Assembly: GCA_009774235.1 (NCBI GenBank)
Contig: VSNJ01000086.1
Location: forward strand, 1-16,918
Origin: Lachnospiraceae bacterium
Lineage (GTDB): Bacteria > Bacillota > Clostridia > Lachnospirales > Lachnospiraceae
Direction: 5' to 3'
DNA: 16,918 nucleotides
Below the pieces are notes generated by a model. It saw only the letters and a list, made by a program, of their open reading frames with translations, had not been told where the DNA came from and made no database searches. Below, in pieces: positions 1 to 7,656 of the stretch (positions within the stretch are counted from its first letter, which is position 1; each line of letters starts with the position of its first letter). The position numbers were made by a program, and so were the translations under genes.

Positions 1-26
1 GTTTTATAATATAATATCTTCTGGTA

Positions 27-2066
27 TTATAATTTAAAGCTTGATACTTGTGATTTTAAACTTTCAGAAAGCTCCATTAATAAATGGATTTTTTCATTAT
101 ATGAATTTATATCCTCTGAAATTGATTCCATTGTTGCACTGGTTTCTTCACAATTTGCAGCATTTTGTTCTGATATTGCAGAAAGTTTATCTACAATAAT
201 ATTTAATGCTTTCTGCTGTTTCTCTATTCTTTCATTGCTGTCATTTATATTATTGCTTACATCTTCAACAGATAAAATTTCCATCTTCAAGTTTTCAAAC
301 CCTTTAATTGCCAGTTCCAGTTCTTTTTTTTGTTTATCAAGAATATCATTAAGTTTTACAGTTTCTGCTATACTTGCATCTGAATTATTAACCAGGTCAT
401 TTACAAGTTTTTCAATATCCCCGGCACTTTCTGCGCTTCCATCAGCCAGTTTCCTGATTTCATCAGCAACTACTGCAAAGCCTTTGCCAGCTTCACCTGC
501 CCTCGCTGCCTCTATTGAAGCATTTAATGACAACAGGTTAGTCTGTTCTGTTATATTCTTAATAATATCAACAGCTTCCTTTATTTTTCCACTTGATACA
601 TTTGTTGCCTGTGTTTTTGTAGCAACTTCAATTATGCCATTTACTGTTTTTCCAGAAATATCTGTTAAATCATTAAATATATCTGCCATATTTCTAAACA
701 GGCTTGCCGTTTTAGCTACTGCTGATTCCAAACAGGCTACATTATCTGAATTATGTTTTAATTCATCTGCAATTAATTTCATCTGTCTTTCCGCTTCTGT
801 AGTATCTTGCGCCTGGTTTGCAGCACCATTTGCTATTTCTTCTACCGCAGTATTTATATTAGAAACTGCACTATATATTTCTGTAAATCTGTGCAAAAAT
901 TCCTGGTTACTATTATCAAGTTCTGTTGCTTTCTCTGTCACTCCAGAAACTATATCTCTTAAATTGTCTTGTAAATACTTTACAGAAGTGCTTATCTGCC
1001 CAATCTCATCACTTTTTTTTATGTATCCATTTATTATACCAGTATCAGATATATACCCCTCCCCAAGTCTATTTACCACTTTATTTATTATAGTTAAAGG
1101 TTTTAAAAACAACATAAGGAATATAAATGATAATATAGTTATACCTGCAGCCGCTAATACACAGATAACAATTAAAGCTGCTTCTATTTTTTGTACAGAT
1201 GCAAATATTTCAGTTTCTGGAGCTTCCATTATAAATACCAAGCCCTTGCTAGCCATATAACAATATGAGGACAGGTACTTATTACTTCCAGCTTTGTATC
1301 CAATATAGCCGGTTTCATCACTATCTTTTAACTTTTTTAATAAATCTTGTATATAATTCTCTTCTGCAGTTGCTGCTATTTTTTCTTTGTCATCATTAAA
1401 AATATATTCCCCAGTTTTAACATTTATAAGATAAAACTTACTACTTTCCAGTCCATTTTTAGGAAGCTTGCTTATTTCCTCAAATAATCCTGTTGTTAAT
1501 ACTGCTCCCCCTACAAACCCTAAAGGCTTGCCATCACTGCCATAACAAGCCCTGTACATTGATATAACCTGCTGCTGGCTTGCTGGTGATATAATAATGC
1601 CTGTATTATAGACACCATCTGCCTTAAGCAGTGAATCCTGGAGTTGTCTTAATGAATCATCCTTTCTCATTACCAGACCATGAACAGATGGGTTTGTATG
1701 TGCAAGTACATTTGAATCCCAGTCACATATATATATCCCTTCAAGGTACTTTTTATCAGCACTTAAAGTTTCTGTATATTTTTGTGCCGCTGCCACAGCC
1801 TCTTTATTACCTGGCTCTGATAATAAAGATGCCACTTCCCCTGCCCTGCTATATGCTGTAAGAAACTCTTCTGATGAATATATATAATCTTCTATAATTT
1901 TAGCCCTGTCTGTAGATATGGCCTGCATATTAGCTGTTGTTATTTTCTTCATATTTGAAGATACAGAAAAACTAATAAATAAAAACAAGCATATCATAAC
2001 TGCTGCCTGCATAATGGCTATATAAAATGATGCTTTAATGCTTATCCTGCTCTTTTTTTTATCCAT
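27..2066 (-). CDS. Methyl-accepting chemotaxis protein with dCache-type sensor
   Basis: Membrane chemoreceptor that would signal to CheA/CheW. From the ATG at 2066 it has 679 residues. It shows a first membrane helix (about 14-36), an extracellular region of about 260 residues resembling a double Cache domain, a second helix (about 296-321), a HAMP segment (about 322-375) and a long cytoplasmic coiled coil. The hairpin tip (about 507-522) is nearly canonical, with EQTNLLSLNASIEAARAGE. There is no C-terminal NWETF-like pentapeptide. An upstream start at 2162 is unlikely because that extension reads through the terminator at 2148-2184. GGGGG at 2073-2077 sits 6 bases before the ATG at 2066; the ATG at 2072 is the alternative. 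It follows the sugar importer genes on the same strand but behind a terminator, so it probably has its own promoter. The ligand is not readable; a link to xylan sugars is inference from position only. Confidence 0.93.
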   Translation of the reverse strand: MDKKKSRISIKASFYIAIMQAAVMICLFLFISFSVSSNMKKITTANMQAISTDRAKIIEDYIYSSEEFLTAYSRAGEVASLLSEPGNKEAVAAAQKYTETLSADKKYLEGIYICDWDSNVLAHTNPSVHGLVMRKDDSLRQLQDSLLKADGVYNTGIIISPASQQQVISMYRACYGSDGKPLGFVGGAVLTTGLFEEISKLPKNGLESSKFYLINVKTGEYIFNDDKEKIAATAEENYIQDLLKKLKDSDETGYIGYKAGSNKYLSSYCYMASKGLVFIMEAPETEIFASVQKIEAALIVICVLAAAGITILSFIFLMLFLKPLTIINKVVNRLGEGYISDTGIINGYIKKSDEIGQISTSVKYLQDNLRDIVSGVTEKATELDNSNQEFLHRFTEIYSAVSNINTAVEEIANGAANQAQDTTEAERQMKLIADELKHNSDNVACLESAVAKTASLFRNMADIFNDLTDISGKTVNGIIEVATKTQATNVSSGKIKEAVDIIKNITEQTNLLSLNASIEAARAGEAGKGFAVVADEIRKLADGSAESAGDIEKLVNDLVNNSDASIAETVKLNDILDKQKKELELAIKGFENLKMEILSVEDVSNNINDSNERIEKQQKALNIIVDKLSAISEQNAANCEETSATMESISEDINSYNEKIHLLMELSESLKSQVSSFKL

Positions 2067-2080
2067 ATTCATCCCCCATC

Positions 2081-2093
2081 CCGCCTCTGGCGG
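2081..2093 (-). other. Small GC-rich hairpin in chemoreceptor leader
   Basis: CCGCC and GGCGG flank a three-base loop immediately upstream of the G-rich ribosome binding site of the chemoreceptor gene. It could modulate access to the site. The stem is only 5 bp, so a regulatory role is speculative. Confidence 0.35.
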
Positions 2094-2147
2094 TTTAAAT
2101 ATTGGTTTCTGGCAAAACATGCAATTCTTTTCCAGATAATAATAAAA

Positions 2148-2184
2148 GTTATATTCTGGCAATATTTAACTGCCAGAATATAAC
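2148..2184 (-). terminator. Intrinsic terminator after the lplABC genes
   Basis: A perfect 14-bp inverted repeat (2148-2161 and 2171-2184) with a 9-base loop. On the minus strand the stem is followed by TTTTATTATTAT, a U-rich tail; on the plus strand no U tract follows. It lies 83 bases beyond the stop of the LplC-type permease gene and before the chemoreceptor gene, so it should end the transporter transcript. Confidence 0.85.
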
Positions 2185-2266
2185 CTTGGCTAAAATTTCA
2201 AAAATTATAATATCTGCCTGCAGTCCATACCAGTAAAACTATCTGTATTGTCCAGCAGCTTTATTA

Positions 2267-3178
2267 TTATTCCTTTACACCACCAAGTGTAAGCCCTGTT
2301 ACAAAGTATTTCTGTAAAAATGGATAAATACATATTATAGGGAGCATTGTAATAATAGTTGCTGCAGCCCTTACAGAAGCTGGTGTTACTGCGCCTACAG
2401 CGTTTTTCATTGTTTCTGCTGTTGCACCTGTGCTAGTTACTGATGATAAAAGCTTCATCAGTTCATACTGTAATGTTGTATATTCACCACTCATACGGTT
2501 GTAAAGCATTGCATCAAACCATGAATTCCACTGTCCTACTGCTACAAATAATGCAACTGTGGCATAAACAGGTTTGCATAATGGTGATATGATTTTTATA
2601 AAAATTGTTGTATAACCAGCACCATCAAGCTGGGCTGATTCTACAAGGCTGTCTGGAAGCCCGTTCATATATGTACGTATTACAAGCATATTAAATGCAC
2701 TAATCATACCTGGAACTATATATACCCAGAAAGAATTAGTAAGTCCAAGGTTTTTAAATAATATAAACGTAGGAATAAGACCGCCATTTACATACATTGT
2801 TATAACCCAGAAAAGAGATAACTGTTTACGGAACATAAAACGTGGCCTGCTTACAATAAAAGCTAAAATTGCATTCATAACCAGTGCTGTCACTGTACCA
2901 ATTATAGTACGTGCAACTGTAATAAATGCTCCTGTTATAAGATTGTTCTTCTGTAATACTGTTGTATAATTCTTGAATGTAAATTTTCTTGGAAGTAAAT
3001 ATATACCACCCTTCAAAGCATCTGTACCATCATTAAGTGATATTGCCAGGGTATTTATTACGGGATATAAAGTAATAACTACAAAAAGAATCATAAATAT
3101 TGAATTAAAAACAGTAAATGCTATGTCGGCAGTAGATGATTTTTTTCTGTGTTTATTTTTCTTTTCTATATTTTCCAT
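2267..3178 (-). CDS. lplC: Carbohydrate ABC importer permease, LplC/YtcP type
   Basis: Inner-membrane permease of a CUT1-type oligosaccharide importer, partner of the LplB-type permease encoded just upstream. The product is 303 residues with several hydrophobic helices. The EAA loop that docks the ATPase is visible at about 180-200, beginning ESAQLDGAG. The N-terminal half has the family pattern LLPRKFTFKNY (61-71). The ATG at 3178 is preferred over the in-frame TTG at 3184: the ribosome binding site AAAGGAGGG (3186-3194) leaves 7 bases to the ATG but only one to the TTG. That site overlaps the TAA of the preceding gene, suggesting translational coupling. Identification as an Lpl/Ytc-type sugar permease is firm. 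The substrate is inferred from the neighbouring xylan enzymes to be xylo-oligosaccharides or aldouronates. Confidence 0.94.
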   Translation of the reverse strand: MENIEKKNKHRKKSSTADIAFTVFNSIFMILFVVITLYPVINTLAISLNDGTDALKGGIYLLPRKFTFKNYTTVLQKNNLITGAFITVARTIIGTVTALVMNAILAFIVSRPRFMFRKQLSLFWVITMYVNGGLIPTFILFKNLGLTNSFWVYIVPGMISAFNMLVIRTYMNGLPDSLVESAQLDGAGYTTIFIKIISPLCKPVYATVALFVAVGQWNSWFDAMLYNRMSGEYTTLQYELMKLLSSVTSTGATAETMKNAVGAVTPASVRAAATIITMLPIICIYPFLQKYFVTGLTLGGVKE

Positions 3179-3185
3179 AGACAAT

Positions 3186-3194
3186 CCCTCCTTT
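3186..3194 (-). promoter_or_regulatory. Ribosome binding site of lplC overlapping lplB stop
   Basis: AAAGGAGGG on the minus strand. Its first two bases are the last two of the lplB TAA codon (3193-3195). It fixes the lplC start at the ATG (3178) rather than the TTG (3184), and implies that ribosomes finishing lplB reach the lplC start region. Confidence 0.8.
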
Positions 3195-4146
3195 AATACA
3201 GCCTTTCTTCACCACTGCGCTTTGCAATCTGGTTTGCAATAACAATTAACAGGATACTTACAACACTCTTGAATATACCAGCTGCAGTACCTATAGCATA
3301 ATCACCCTGGCTTATGCCCCATTTCAGTACATAAATATCTATTGTTTCTGATACACTCTTTACAAGCCCGTTACCAAGCAGGTATTGGATTTCAAATCCT
3401 GCATTAAGTATATTACCAACATTCATAAGTAGCAGGATAATTATAGTAGGCTTAATTCCTGGAAGGGTTACATGCATAATCTTTGCCAGTCTTCCGGCAC
3501 CATCTATAGATGCTGCTTCATACAATGAAGGGTCAATAGATGTTATTGCTGACAGGTAAATAATTGCATTCCATCCTGTTTCTTTCCATACATTGGCAAA
3601 TGCTACTATTGGCCAGAAGTATGAAGTATGTGCAAAGAAATCAACTGAATGTTCTGTTAAATGGGAATTTTTTAAAAGTTCATTTACTATACCTGTACCA
3701 CTTAATGCATCATGTAAAATACCAGTAACTATAATCCATGAAAGAAAGTGTGGCAGGTAAGATACTGTCTGGATTACCTTCTTGGTGCGTCTCTGCCTTA
3801 TTTCATTTAACAGTATTGCAAATAAAATTGCCATTACAAATGTTACTACCAGGTTAATCAATCCCATCGCCAGCGTATTTCTTATTACCCTGATAAAAGT
3901 TGAATCTGAAAAAAGCCGTTTAAATTTATCAAGCCCCACAAATTCTGAATGTAACAAACCCTTTACAGGTTTATAATTCTGGAATGCCATAAGCCATCCG
4001 CCTAAAGGCAGGTAATAAAAGATAATCCCATATATAACTATAACTGCAGACCAGAATAAAAGAACTTTCTGCTGTTTTACTTCTTTCCAGGTGATTTTAA
4101 CTTTCATTTCAGTTTCAGCCTGTTTCTTCTTTTTCTTAGCAGACAT
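3193..4146 (-). CDS. lplB: Carbohydrate ABC importer permease, LplB type
   Basis: Second membrane-spanning subunit of the importer, 317 residues, a typical length for this family. The N-terminus is lysine-rich and cytoplasmic (about 1-27), followed by a first helix (about 28-46) and the family pattern YYLPLGGWLMAFQNYKP (44-60). The EAA loop is at about 209-230, starting YEAASIDGAG, and would contact the ATP-binding subunit. The start at 4146 has the AGGAAGGGGG ribosome binding site a few bases upstream. The gene follows the binding-protein gene after a 104-base spacer holding a strong hairpin and a short tandem repeat, and is tightly joined to lplC downstream. No ATPase gene occurs in the window. 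CUT1 importers of this type commonly share an MsmX/MsmK-like ATPase encoded elsewhere, and I infer the same here. Confidence 0.94.
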   Translation of the reverse strand: MSAKKKKKQAETEMKVKITWKEVKQQKVLLFWSAVIVIYGIIFYYLPLGGWLMAFQNYKPVKGLLHSEFVGLDKFKRLFSDSTFIRVIRNTLAMGLINLVVTFVMAILFAILLNEIRQRRTKKVIQTVSYLPHFLSWIIVTGILHDALSGTGIVNELLKNSHLTEHSVDFFAHTSYFWPIVAFANVWKETGWNAIIYLSAITSIDPSLYEAASIDGAGRLAKIMHVTLPGIKPTIIILLLMNVGNILNAGFEIQYLLGNGLVKSVSETIDIYVLKWGISQGDYAIGTAAGIFKSVVSILLIVIANQIAKRSGEERLY

Positions 4147-4156
4147 ATTTAACCCC

Positions 4157-4180
4157 CTTCCTGCGCCGCTTCCTGCGCAT
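4157..4180 (-). repeat. 12-base tandem repeat containing duplicated RBS-like core
   Basis: Two tandem 12-base units (4157-4168 and 4169-4180) share their first ten bases, CTTCCTGCGC. On the minus strand each contains AGGAAG; the copy nearest lplB merges with GGGG to form the functional ribosome binding site, and the other lies 12 bases further upstream. Confidence 0.6.
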
Positions 4181-4192
4181 TATACAGTCTGC

Positions 4193-4225
4193 GGCAGGCA
4201 TACGGCTACAGCCGTTATGCCTGCC
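4193..4225 (-). other. Strong intercistronic hairpin between binding protein and permease genes
   Basis: A GC-rich inverted repeat (GGCAGGCAT-ACGGCT pairing with AGCCGTTATGCCTGCC, one bulged base, two-base loop) lies 25 bases after the binding-protein stop. It has no U tract after it on the minus strand. It is more likely an RNA-stabilising or partially attenuating structure than a full terminator. Such structures often let the binding protein be made in excess over the permeases, which is the inferred role here. Confidence 0.65.
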
Positions 4226-4250
4226 ATGCATCTTATTTTATGGATTTATT

Positions 4251-5939
4251 TTACTTATATTTTGCTGCTGCTTCCATTCTGCGGTCTAATTCTGTCTGCA
4301 TTTCACTTAAAAAGTCTTCTGGTTTGCATTTTTTATATTCTTTCATATAATCACCCCATGCTTTGTCAAAGTTATCTGCCATAACTACTTTTGGAAGATA
4401 TTCATGTTTTATTTCACCAATCTTTGTCCATGCCATTCCGCCATCTGTTTCAGTAGTAAGGTTATTAGAATAACTCCACATAGGATACCAGTCACCAGGA
4501 GCCTCACTTGTACCAAGCATTTCAACATATGTCTTTACACCGTATGCATCAAAACACTCCTTGACATCACTCTTAAGCCCGTCATAAAATTCACTTGCCT
4601 GGCCAGCTGGAGACATTGCATTAATACCATCCCTGCTTGTTCCGAGATACTGTGGGAAATATGAATATGTACAAAGATGTGAAGCCTTGTATGCAGTATC
4701 AGAACATTGTGTTCTCATTTCATCTGTACGTGAAAATTCTCCTTTATCATTTACCTGGTAGTCTTTACCCTCTTCACCCCAGAAACGTAAATCGTGTATT
4801 TCCTGGCTTAACAGGTCATTAACAAACTTAGCAGCTGCGTCTGGATCATCACAGCTTGTAGTAATTGCAAGGCCTGTACCAGTATTTACTACACCGCCTG
4901 AGTTATGCCACTGGTTTGTCTTGCTTTCATCTATTGTAATTGGAAGTGGGACATAGCTGCATCCCTGTTTATCAAGGCCTGCTGATTTAATTGCATCACC
5001 TGCTGTATATGCAAAATCCCACCACTGGTCTATCATTCCAAGTACACGTCCGCTTGAAAGCTTTGCAATATACTCATCATATGTCTGTGTAAATGATTCC
5101 CTGTCCACAATACCTTTATGGTATTCTTCATTTAACTTTTTAAAATACCTGACTGCTGTGTCTGTTGTATTATAGTCAATTACCTTTAATGTCTGTGGGT
5201 CTACTATACAAGAACCATCATTTGGATAACCGTCAAGGAACTGTGGTGCATTCTCAAGGCAGAAATAACGCCAGTCCTCACAAAGTATTGTATATGGTAT
5301 GTTCTCTGTACCATCTTCCATCTTAGGGTTTTCTTTATTATATCTTTCAATCAGGTCAAAATACTGGTCCATTGTCTTAACCTCGGGATATCCAGCCCAT
5401 TTAAGCACCCTTGTCTGTATCCAGAAAGCTTCATCATTGTGTTCACAGGCTTTCTCTTCACCATATATATTGCTAAACTGCGGAATCCAGTATATATGCC
5501 CGTCATCCTGGCGTAATGAATCCCATTCCTGCTCTGTGAAAAATTCTTTAATATTTGGATACTTTTCAATATATTCATCAAGTGCTACAAGTGCACCAGC
5601 ATCATATAACTGTGGTGTACCACTTCCGCCTTCTATAAAATCAGGATAATCACCACCAGCAATAATTGTACCTATTGCCTCTTCTGCAGTCTGGCCTGTA
5701 AGCCAGGTTTCCTTAACCTTTACACCTGTCTTTTCTGCAATAATCTTCTGTATCTCATTGTCGTCATTAATTTCTGAACCAGGTGTTGCAAAAAATGCTG
5801 TAAACTCTTTTATACCACTGCCAGAACTGTCTCCTCCTGACTTTTTACTATCGCTTCCACCGCCACCTCCACAGCCGGTAACAAGCACTGCTGACATTAA
5901 AGTAACAGCCATTAAAGTTTTAACGTGCCTTTTTCTCAT
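4251..5939 (-). CDS. lplA: Extracellular solute-binding lipoprotein of sugar ABC importer
   Basis: Surface lipoprotein that would capture the oligosaccharide and deliver it to the two permeases. The 562-residue product has a charged start (MRKRHVK), a hydrophobic segment and a lipobox LVTGC with the lipidated cysteine at residue 23, followed by a flexible Gly/Ser/Lys linker to about residue 42. The remaining 520 residues resemble the large LplA-like family 1 binding proteins and are rich in Trp and Tyr, as expected for carbohydrate stacking. The start is supported by GAGGAGG several bases upstream. The gene is first in a three-gene unit with its own candidate promoter (5975-6003). The family is confident. 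The ligand, likely substituted xylo-oligosaccharide, is inferred from adjacent GH115, GH3 and xylB genes. The name LplA denotes family resemblance, not lipoate metabolism. Confidence 0.93.
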   Translation of the reverse strand: MRKRHVKTLMAVTLMSAVLVTGCGGGGGSDSKKSGGDSSGSGIKEFTAFFATPGSEINDDNEIQKIIAEKTGVKVKETWLTGQTAEEAIGTIIAGGDYPDFIEGGSGTPQLYDAGALVALDEYIEKYPNIKEFFTEQEWDSLRQDDGHIYWIPQFSNIYGEEKACEHNDEAFWIQTRVLKWAGYPEVKTMDQYFDLIERYNKENPKMEDGTENIPYTILCEDWRYFCLENAPQFLDGYPNDGSCIVDPQTLKVIDYNTTDTAVRYFKKLNEEYHKGIVDRESFTQTYDEYIAKLSSGRVLGMIDQWWDFAYTAGDAIKSAGLDKQGCSYVPLPITIDESKTNQWHNSGGVVNTGTGLAITTSCDDPDAAAKFVNDLLSQEIHDLRFWGEEGKDYQVNDKGEFSRTDEMRTQCSDTAYKASHLCTYSYFPQYLGTSRDGINAMSPAGQASEFYDGLKSDVKECFDAYGVKTYVEMLGTSEAPGDWYPMWSYSNNLTTETDGGMAWTKIGEIKHEYLPKVVMADNFDKAWGDYMKEYKKCKPEDFLSEMQTELDRRMEAAAKYK

Positions 5940-5974
5940 AATAAAACCTCCTCTTTTTTATTTTGTTAATAATA

Positions 5975-6003
5975 ATTTTATAAAATAATGTAGTTGTATT
6001 CAA
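5975..6003 (-). promoter_or_regulatory. Candidate sigma-A promoter of the lplABC unit
   Basis: On the minus strand TTGAAT (5998-6003), a 17-base spacer and TAAAAT (5975-5980). The -35 matches consensus in 4 of 6 positions and the -10 in 5 of 6. Transcription would start near 5968, leaving a leader of about 30 bases before the lipoprotein ATG. I see no terminator between the response regulator and this point, so read-through from upstream is also possible. Confidence 0.6.
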
Positions 6004-6011
6004 TCTGATAA

Positions 6012-6041
6012 ACTATAGAAAAAACCATGGTAAAGTATAGT
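6012..6041. promoter_or_regulatory. Candidate operator upstream of lplA promoter
   Basis: An interrupted inverted repeat ACTATA ... TATAGT spans 30 bases, with an ACCATGGT palindrome near its centre (6024-6031). It ends 8 bases upstream of the candidate -35. The position suits an activator such as the adjacent YesN-type regulator, but the symmetry is imperfect by one base and binding is unproven. Confidence 0.35.
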
Positions 6042-6057
6042 ATTAGAATAATGCAAC

Positions 6058-7656
6058 TTATGTCCTTGCTTTACGCCTGTATTTTGCTGGTGTACATCCT
6101 TTGACGCTTATAAACTTATTGACAAAATAATCAAGATTATGGTATCCTGTTTCCTCTGCTACCTGGTATATCTTCTTGTCACTATGCACAAGAAGCCTTG
6201 CAGCTTCATCAAGCCTTACCTGGTTAAGATAATCCTTAAATGAACATCCATATTTTTTTCTGAACAACTGTCCAAGGTATGCGCTGTTTACATAATATTT
6301 TTCACTTAATCCTTTTAATGTAAGGTTTTCTGCAAAATTACTTTTAACCTCACGTTCAACTTCAGCCAGTACGCCCCTTGAAACATTTTTGCGCAGCTGT
6401 GCAAGATACTCTGCATATTCACGGGCAAAGCTTAATATATGTGCCCTGCTTCCACGTCCAATCCCCTTTTTAAAAGAATGTTCACTTATTACCCTTAAGA
6501 TTTCCTCTTGGTTTACATTATCATCCTGTCTTGTTGCAAGATGTACAAGCTGGAATATAAGATAATTAATGTTAAGGTTCTGGATACCCCCTCCCGGGTA
6601 TATTCCGCCAGTTTTCTGGATTTCCTCAAAAAAACAGTCTACAGCTTTCATTATTTCTATTGGCTCATTCTGTTCAACTGCAGTTAACAGTGAGTCAATT
6701 TCTTTCTTGCATAATATTGCCCCATTATTGGAAACCTGTACTTCCTCATCATAATAATATATATCCTTGCTGTTTTTAAAACCCTGGCATGAGCGCAATA
6801 TACATGCAGTACTATATGATTTCGCAATATTGCTTATATCATCAACCTTTTTCCCTGCCAGCATAATTACAGGAATTTTAGCTTCTGACCTTATAAATGA
6901 AAGAAAGTTTTCAAGATATTCTTTTTCTGTTTCTAAACTTTCTTCTGACATAAAGTCACAATATAAAAAACCAATATCATATATTTTTTCAATACCCGAA
7001 ACATCAAAAACACAATAGTCTGCATAATCATTCAGGTATTCTATACATACTTCAAACAATTTGCGCTGGCATGCCCTTTTTTCGTCATCAGACATTTCAT
7101 CATCAAGCATGTTTTCTGCCAATTCAATTTCTATATAACGTATACCGCCTTCAAAACGCATCTGTTTCCTTATACATTCTAAATTGACATCATCATATTT
7201 GCCACCTGTAACAGCAATTAAATTTCTCGCAAGAAATGCCCTTTCCATCTTCTGGCTTGCCTTGTTTTTCTTTTCTTTATTTGCAGCAAGCCCGCTTACC
7301 TTGTGTAATGTTTCAAGCAACTGTTCTTTCTCTACAGGTTTTAAAATATAATCTATGCATTTATAACGCATTGCTTCTTGTGCATAAGAAAATTCTGCAT
7401 AGCCACTTAGTATGACAAAATAAGCATCTGAAAGCTTTTCATCACGTATCTTCTGCAACAGACGGAGTCCTGAAATTACAGGCATATTTACATCTGCTAT
7501 AATTAAATCTACACTATTATTTTTAAGAAAATCTAGTGCCTCATATCCGTCTGATGCAGTGCCTGCAATTATAAAACCTTCCTTTTCCCAATTAATTAAA
7601 ACCTTTAATCCTTGCAAAATAAAATGTTCATCATCTACAAGAAGTACTTTTAACAC
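6058..7656 (-). CDS. yesN: AraC-family two-component response regulator, YesN type
   Basis: DNA-binding response regulator of the YesM kinase, 532 residues from a GTG start. The receiver domain occupies about 2-120: acidic pair D8/D9, phosphoacceptor D55 in IADVNMP, S84 and K106 in LKP. A long central region of about 300 residues has no recognisable motif, as usual for this family. The C-terminal 100 residues form two AraC helix-turn-helix units (about 447-466 and 495-516), ending in TPAKYRR. The GTG is chosen because GGAGGTGG (7661-7668) is placed correctly before it; the ATG at 7686 lies inside the kinase gene and has no such site. The GTG overlaps the kinase stop by 7 bases, implying coupled translation. 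By analogy with aldouronate clusters it likely activates the transporter and hydrolase genes; targets are inferred. Confidence 0.95.
   Translation of the reverse strand: MLKVLLVDDEHFILQGLKVLINWEKEGFIIAGTASDGYEALDFLKNNSVDLIIADVNMPVISGLRLLQKIRDEKLSDAYFVILSGYAEFSYAQEAMRYKCIDYILKPVEKEQLLETLHKVSGLAANKEKKNKASQKMERAFLARNLIAVTGGKYDDVNLECIRKQMRFEGGIRYIEIELAENMLDDEMSDDEKRACQRKLFEVCIEYLNDYADYCVFDVSGIEKIYDIGFLYCDFMSEESLETEKEYLENFLSFIRSEAKIPVIMLAGKKVDDISNIAKSYSTACILRSCQGFKNSKDIYYYDEEVQVSNNGAILCKKEIDSLLTAVEQNEPIEIMKAVDCFFEEIQKTGGIYPGGGIQNLNINYLIFQLVHLATRQDDNVNQEEILRVISEHSFKKGIGRGSRAHILSFAREYAEYLAQLRKNVSRGVLAEVEREVKSNFAENLTLKGLSEKYYVNSAYLGQLFRKKYGCSFKDYLNQVRLDEAARLLVHSDKKIYQVAEETGYHNLDYFVNKFISVKGCTPAKYRRKART

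Noticed and set aside
1..26. Possible terminator after the chemoreceptor gene
   Set aside because: Only a 6-bp all-AT stem is visible and the window ends, so it cannot be supported.
235..1260. 341-codon open frame on the plus strand inside the chemoreceptor gene
   Set aside because: It is the antisense of a well-supported coding region and its translation is low-complexity Ser/Ile/Ala-rich with no family motif or ribosome binding site.
2096..2124. Possible sigma-A promoter (TTGCAT, 17 bases, TATTTA) for the chemoreceptor
   Set aside because: The -10 matches only 3 of 6 positions and would give a very short leader containing a hairpin. No SigD-type chemotaxis promoter was seen either.
2067..2162. 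N-terminal extension of the chemoreceptor reading from 2162
   Set aside because: The extension reads through the intrinsic terminator stem and a leader hairpin, has no ribosome binding site, and places 32 non-family residues before the cytoplasmic start.
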